A stretch of 64,000 nucleotides of DNA from Myxococcales bacterium (GTDB lineage: Bacteria > Myxococcota_A > Bradymonadia > UBA7976 > UBA1532), in NCBI GenBank assembly GCA_020633465.1, contig JACKDN010000021.1, positions 62,001 through 126,000 on the forward strand, read 5' to 3'. The translations under genes were made by a program, and so were the position numbers. Positions 61,548 to 64,000 of the stretch are shown here, one piece after another; within the stretch, counting starts at the first letter, position 1; the number at the start of each line of letters is the position of its first letter. The notes beneath the pieces are model-generated. The model did not search any database. It was not told the DNA's origin and saw nothing but the letters and a program-made list of their open reading frames with translations.

Positions 61548-62335
61548 GAGTCACCGCGCTGATCTGCGCGCTCGCGATCGGGGGCGTCGGCCTGCCTTTC
61601 ACCCCCGCGCTGGCGCAGGCCACCCAGACGCTCGAGGACGTGCGCGACCAGGGCATCCTGTACTTCAAGAAGGATCACCTGAAGCAGGCCAAGGCCATGC
61701 TCGACCGGGCCTACGGCATGCCGAAGGGCCCGACCGACTTCCTGACGGTCTATTACCGCGCGCGCACCGCCTACAAGATGCTGCTGCTCGAGCAGGCCTT
61801 CGAGATGGCCCGCAAGGCCGAGGGGCTGGCGGGGGACGACGAGAAGAAGAAGGCGACGGTGACCGAGCTGTTGACCGAGATGTCGTCGCTGTACGGCGGC
61901 GTCACCTTCACGGCGGCCAAGGGCGAGACCAACAAGAAGGGGCGCATCTTCTTCGAGGCGAAGACGGGCATCATCAACAAGGACAAGAAGCAGCGCTTCA
62001 ACGCCATCCGCGAGCGCTACCGGTCGACGGACATCGAGCTGCCGACGACCATCTACCTGCCCTACGGGGCCTACACGGCCAACAAGGTGCCCTTCACGCT
62101 GAAGCAGGGTGAGGATCCCCCCGAGGTGGAGATCTTCCTGCAGGTGGTCGTCTCGGAGGGAGGCGACGACGACAGCGCGCTGTGGTGGTGGGTCGGCATC
62201 GGCAGCGGCGTCGCCGCGGTCGGGCTGGGGGTGGGGGCCTACTTCCTGTTCCAGGAGCCGGAGCCGGAGGAGCGGTCGATCCACCAGTGGTCGTTCGAGA
62301 ACGCCAACAATTCGCTGAGGGTGCGTCACCGATGA
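61544..62335 (+). CDS. Secreted TPR-like protein with C-terminal membrane anchor, function unknown
   Basis: The 263-residue product has a Sec signal (ending PALAQ, about residue 25). A helical TPR-like region follows (about 30-125: LEDVRDQGILYFKKDHLKQA, then TAYKMLLLEQAFEMARKA), then a beta-rich PEGA-like/strand segment (GRIFFEAKTGIINK, and IYLPYGAYTANKVPFTL) and one transmembrane helix near residues 212-232. The C-terminal 25 residues are then on the other side. The layout suggests an envelope scaffold fixed to the membrane at its end. It is coupled to both the ATPase before and the TolB-like gene after (ATGA overlaps). Confidence 0.8.
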   Translation: MRVTALICALAIGGVGLPFTPALAQATQTLEDVRDQGILYFKKDHLKQAKAMLDRAYGMPKGPTDFLTVYYRARTAYKMLLLEQAFEMARKAEGLAGDDEKKKATVTELLTEMSSLYGGVTFTAAKGETNKKGRIFFEAKTGIINKDKKQRFNAIRERYRSTDIELPTTIYLPYGAYTANKVPFTLKQGEDPPEVEIFLQVVVSEGGDDDSALWWWVGIGSGVAAVGLGVGAYFLFQEPEPEERSIHQWSFENANNSLRVRHR

Positions 62336-63479
62336 GCACGAAACTGACGCTCGCGTTGAGCGGGGGACTCCTGGCTTGGCCCGCGCTGGCGGCCGCCGAG
62401 GTGAGCACGCCGCGACAGATCGCCGATCGGCCGGCGGCCCACTGCCAGACGCCGCGCTGGTCGCCGGACGGCAAGCAGCTGGCCTTCGACGTCTACCGCC
62501 CCAAGAAGGACGAGCGGGAGACGTGGATCCTGAAGTTCGACGGCGACCGCAAGGCCGGCGAAGAAGAGGTGACCACCGGCCGCGCGGCGGCGGCGGCGGC
62601 CCTCGGCGGCGGCAGCAAGGCGCCGATCGTCGACTTCGCCTGGGCCCACGACATGACCGCGCTCAGCAAGCCCTACGTCTTCAGCAGCCGCGGGGTGCGC
62701 AAGAACTTCGACCTGTTCGCCGACGGGCAGTGGCTGACGCCCGACAACCCGGGCAACGACGGCCAGCCGGCCTGGTCGCCCGACGGGCGCTTCATCGCCT
62801 ACGCGTCGCAGCGCAAGGACTCGGGCGACATCTACGTGCTCGACCTGGCCAACGACAACAAGAACCTGCAGGTGACGCTGTGGCCCAACGCCACGGAGTT
62901 CCGGCCGATCTGGGCGCCGGGCAAGAGCTACCTGCTGTTCACGCGCTCGCAGAGCGGCTCGAAGGGGCAGGACATCGGGCTGGTGGTCGACGTGACCCGG
63001 CCGCAGGACACCACGAAGATGGTGACCAGCTGGGCCGGTGACGAGATCCGGCCGACCTTCTCGCCCGACGGCACGCAGGTGGCCTTTCTGTCGAACAAGG
63101 GCAACAAGAACGACAAGGAGTTCGACCTGTGGGTCATCGGGCTCGACGGCAAGGGCGCCAAGCGGCTGGCCCGCGACGTCGTGGTGCCCGAGACGCTGGG
63201 GCCGGCGTGGACGCCGGACGGGTCGACGCTGCTGTTCGTGAAGAAGGACTTCGGGCGCGACAACCCGGTGATGTGGGCGCGGGCCGACGGCTCGGCCAGC
63301 GGGCGCCTGGAGACGGGGACGCAGCTGAACGGTGATCTGGCGCTGTACGGGGACGGCGGGCCGATGAAGCTGGCGTTCAAGGCGCTGGGCCAGAAGGGGT
63401 CGACCGACAAGACCTGGGAGCGCCTGTACGTGGTGACCTTCACGATGGAGGATCTGAAGGCGGGCGCCGGGGACGCGCA

Positions 63480-63483
<4 letters not shown>
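62332..63483 (+). CDS. TolB-like beta-propeller protein (WD40-like PD40 repeats), secreted
   Basis: The 383-residue protein has a Sec signal (cleavage after LAAA, about residue 22) and a propeller of PD40-type repeats, each with a W/F-SPDG core: RWSPDGKQLAFDV, AWSPDGRFIAYAS, IWAPGKSYLLFTRS, TFSPDGTQVAFLS and AWTPDGSTLLFVK. In TolB such propellers bind partner proteins in the periplasm; here neither a Pal-binding N-domain nor Tol genes are visible, so it is TolB-like only in fold. Its stop overlaps the GTG of the next gene. Confidence 0.9.

Positions 63484-64000
<517 letters not shown>

Overview
The window is 64 kb of very GC-rich DNA. Almost all of it is coding, with G or C strongly preferred at third codon positions. 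It looks like a chromosomal segment of a Gram-negative bacterium of the Myxococcota/deltaproteobacterial type. The reasons are inferential: many lipoproteins have Asp/Ala/Pro-rich linkers after the lipidated cysteine, and there are IPT/TIG and IgGFc-binding-like surface proteins, an AgmX/PglI-type C-terminal domain, a Hanks-type Ser/Thr kinase with PEGA-like repeats, a GEMM (cyclic di-GMP-I) riboswitch and enormous TPR proteins. I see no transposase, integrase, phage gene or CRISPR array.

Layout. 1-9.3 kb holds the end of a LapB-like TPR/zinc-ribbon gene, clpX with its own promoter and terminator, an outer-membrane barrel protein, a Lon-family protease (LonB/LonH type), a small secreted protein behind a cyclic di-GMP riboswitch, an HDOD protein, a Cys-rich lipoprotein and a class IV aminotransferase. 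9.5-21.9 kb is one gene for a TPR-like protein of about 3,800 residues, followed closely by psd. 22-31 kb holds a methyltransferase, an OB-fold-like lipoprotein, a DEAD-box helicase, a ceramidase-like lipoprotein coupled to a Gly-rich lipoprotein, a secreted unknown and a DciA-like DUF721 gene. 31.3-38.1 kb is the core translation block (tRNA-Val, rpmI, rplT, pheS, pheT, ihfA, a MerR-type regulator, tRNA-Pro, a LysM/M23 lipoprotein, apt, tRNA-Arg). 38.1-49.2 kb is an envelope block of lipoproteins, a glycosyltransferase, a beta-barrel protein, a dicarboxylate-type symporter and a two-gene adhesin-like lipoprotein operon. 49.2-64 kb runs on the plus strand throughout: a Ser/Thr kinase, a group of secreted/lipoprotein TPR genes, a complete Opp/Dpp-type peptide ABC transporter (A-B-C-D-F order), then a TPR protein, a TolB-like propeller protein and a secreted protein cut by the window edge. 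From the transporter onward these genes overlap by 4 to 11 bases, which suggests one translationally coupled operon.

Two features cut across the window. First, seven genes are broken by small frameshifts, always inside Pro/Ala/Arg-rich low-complexity linkers, while the folded domains on either side are intact. I treat these as probable sequence or assembly errors and describe each gene as one locus in pieces. Second, codon bias leaves very long antisense frames open, the longest 12.7 kb. These are not genes.

The most interesting item is the riboswitch-controlled small secreted protein (6061-6475). After it come the giant TPR gene and the kinase/TPR/peptide-transporter region at the right end.
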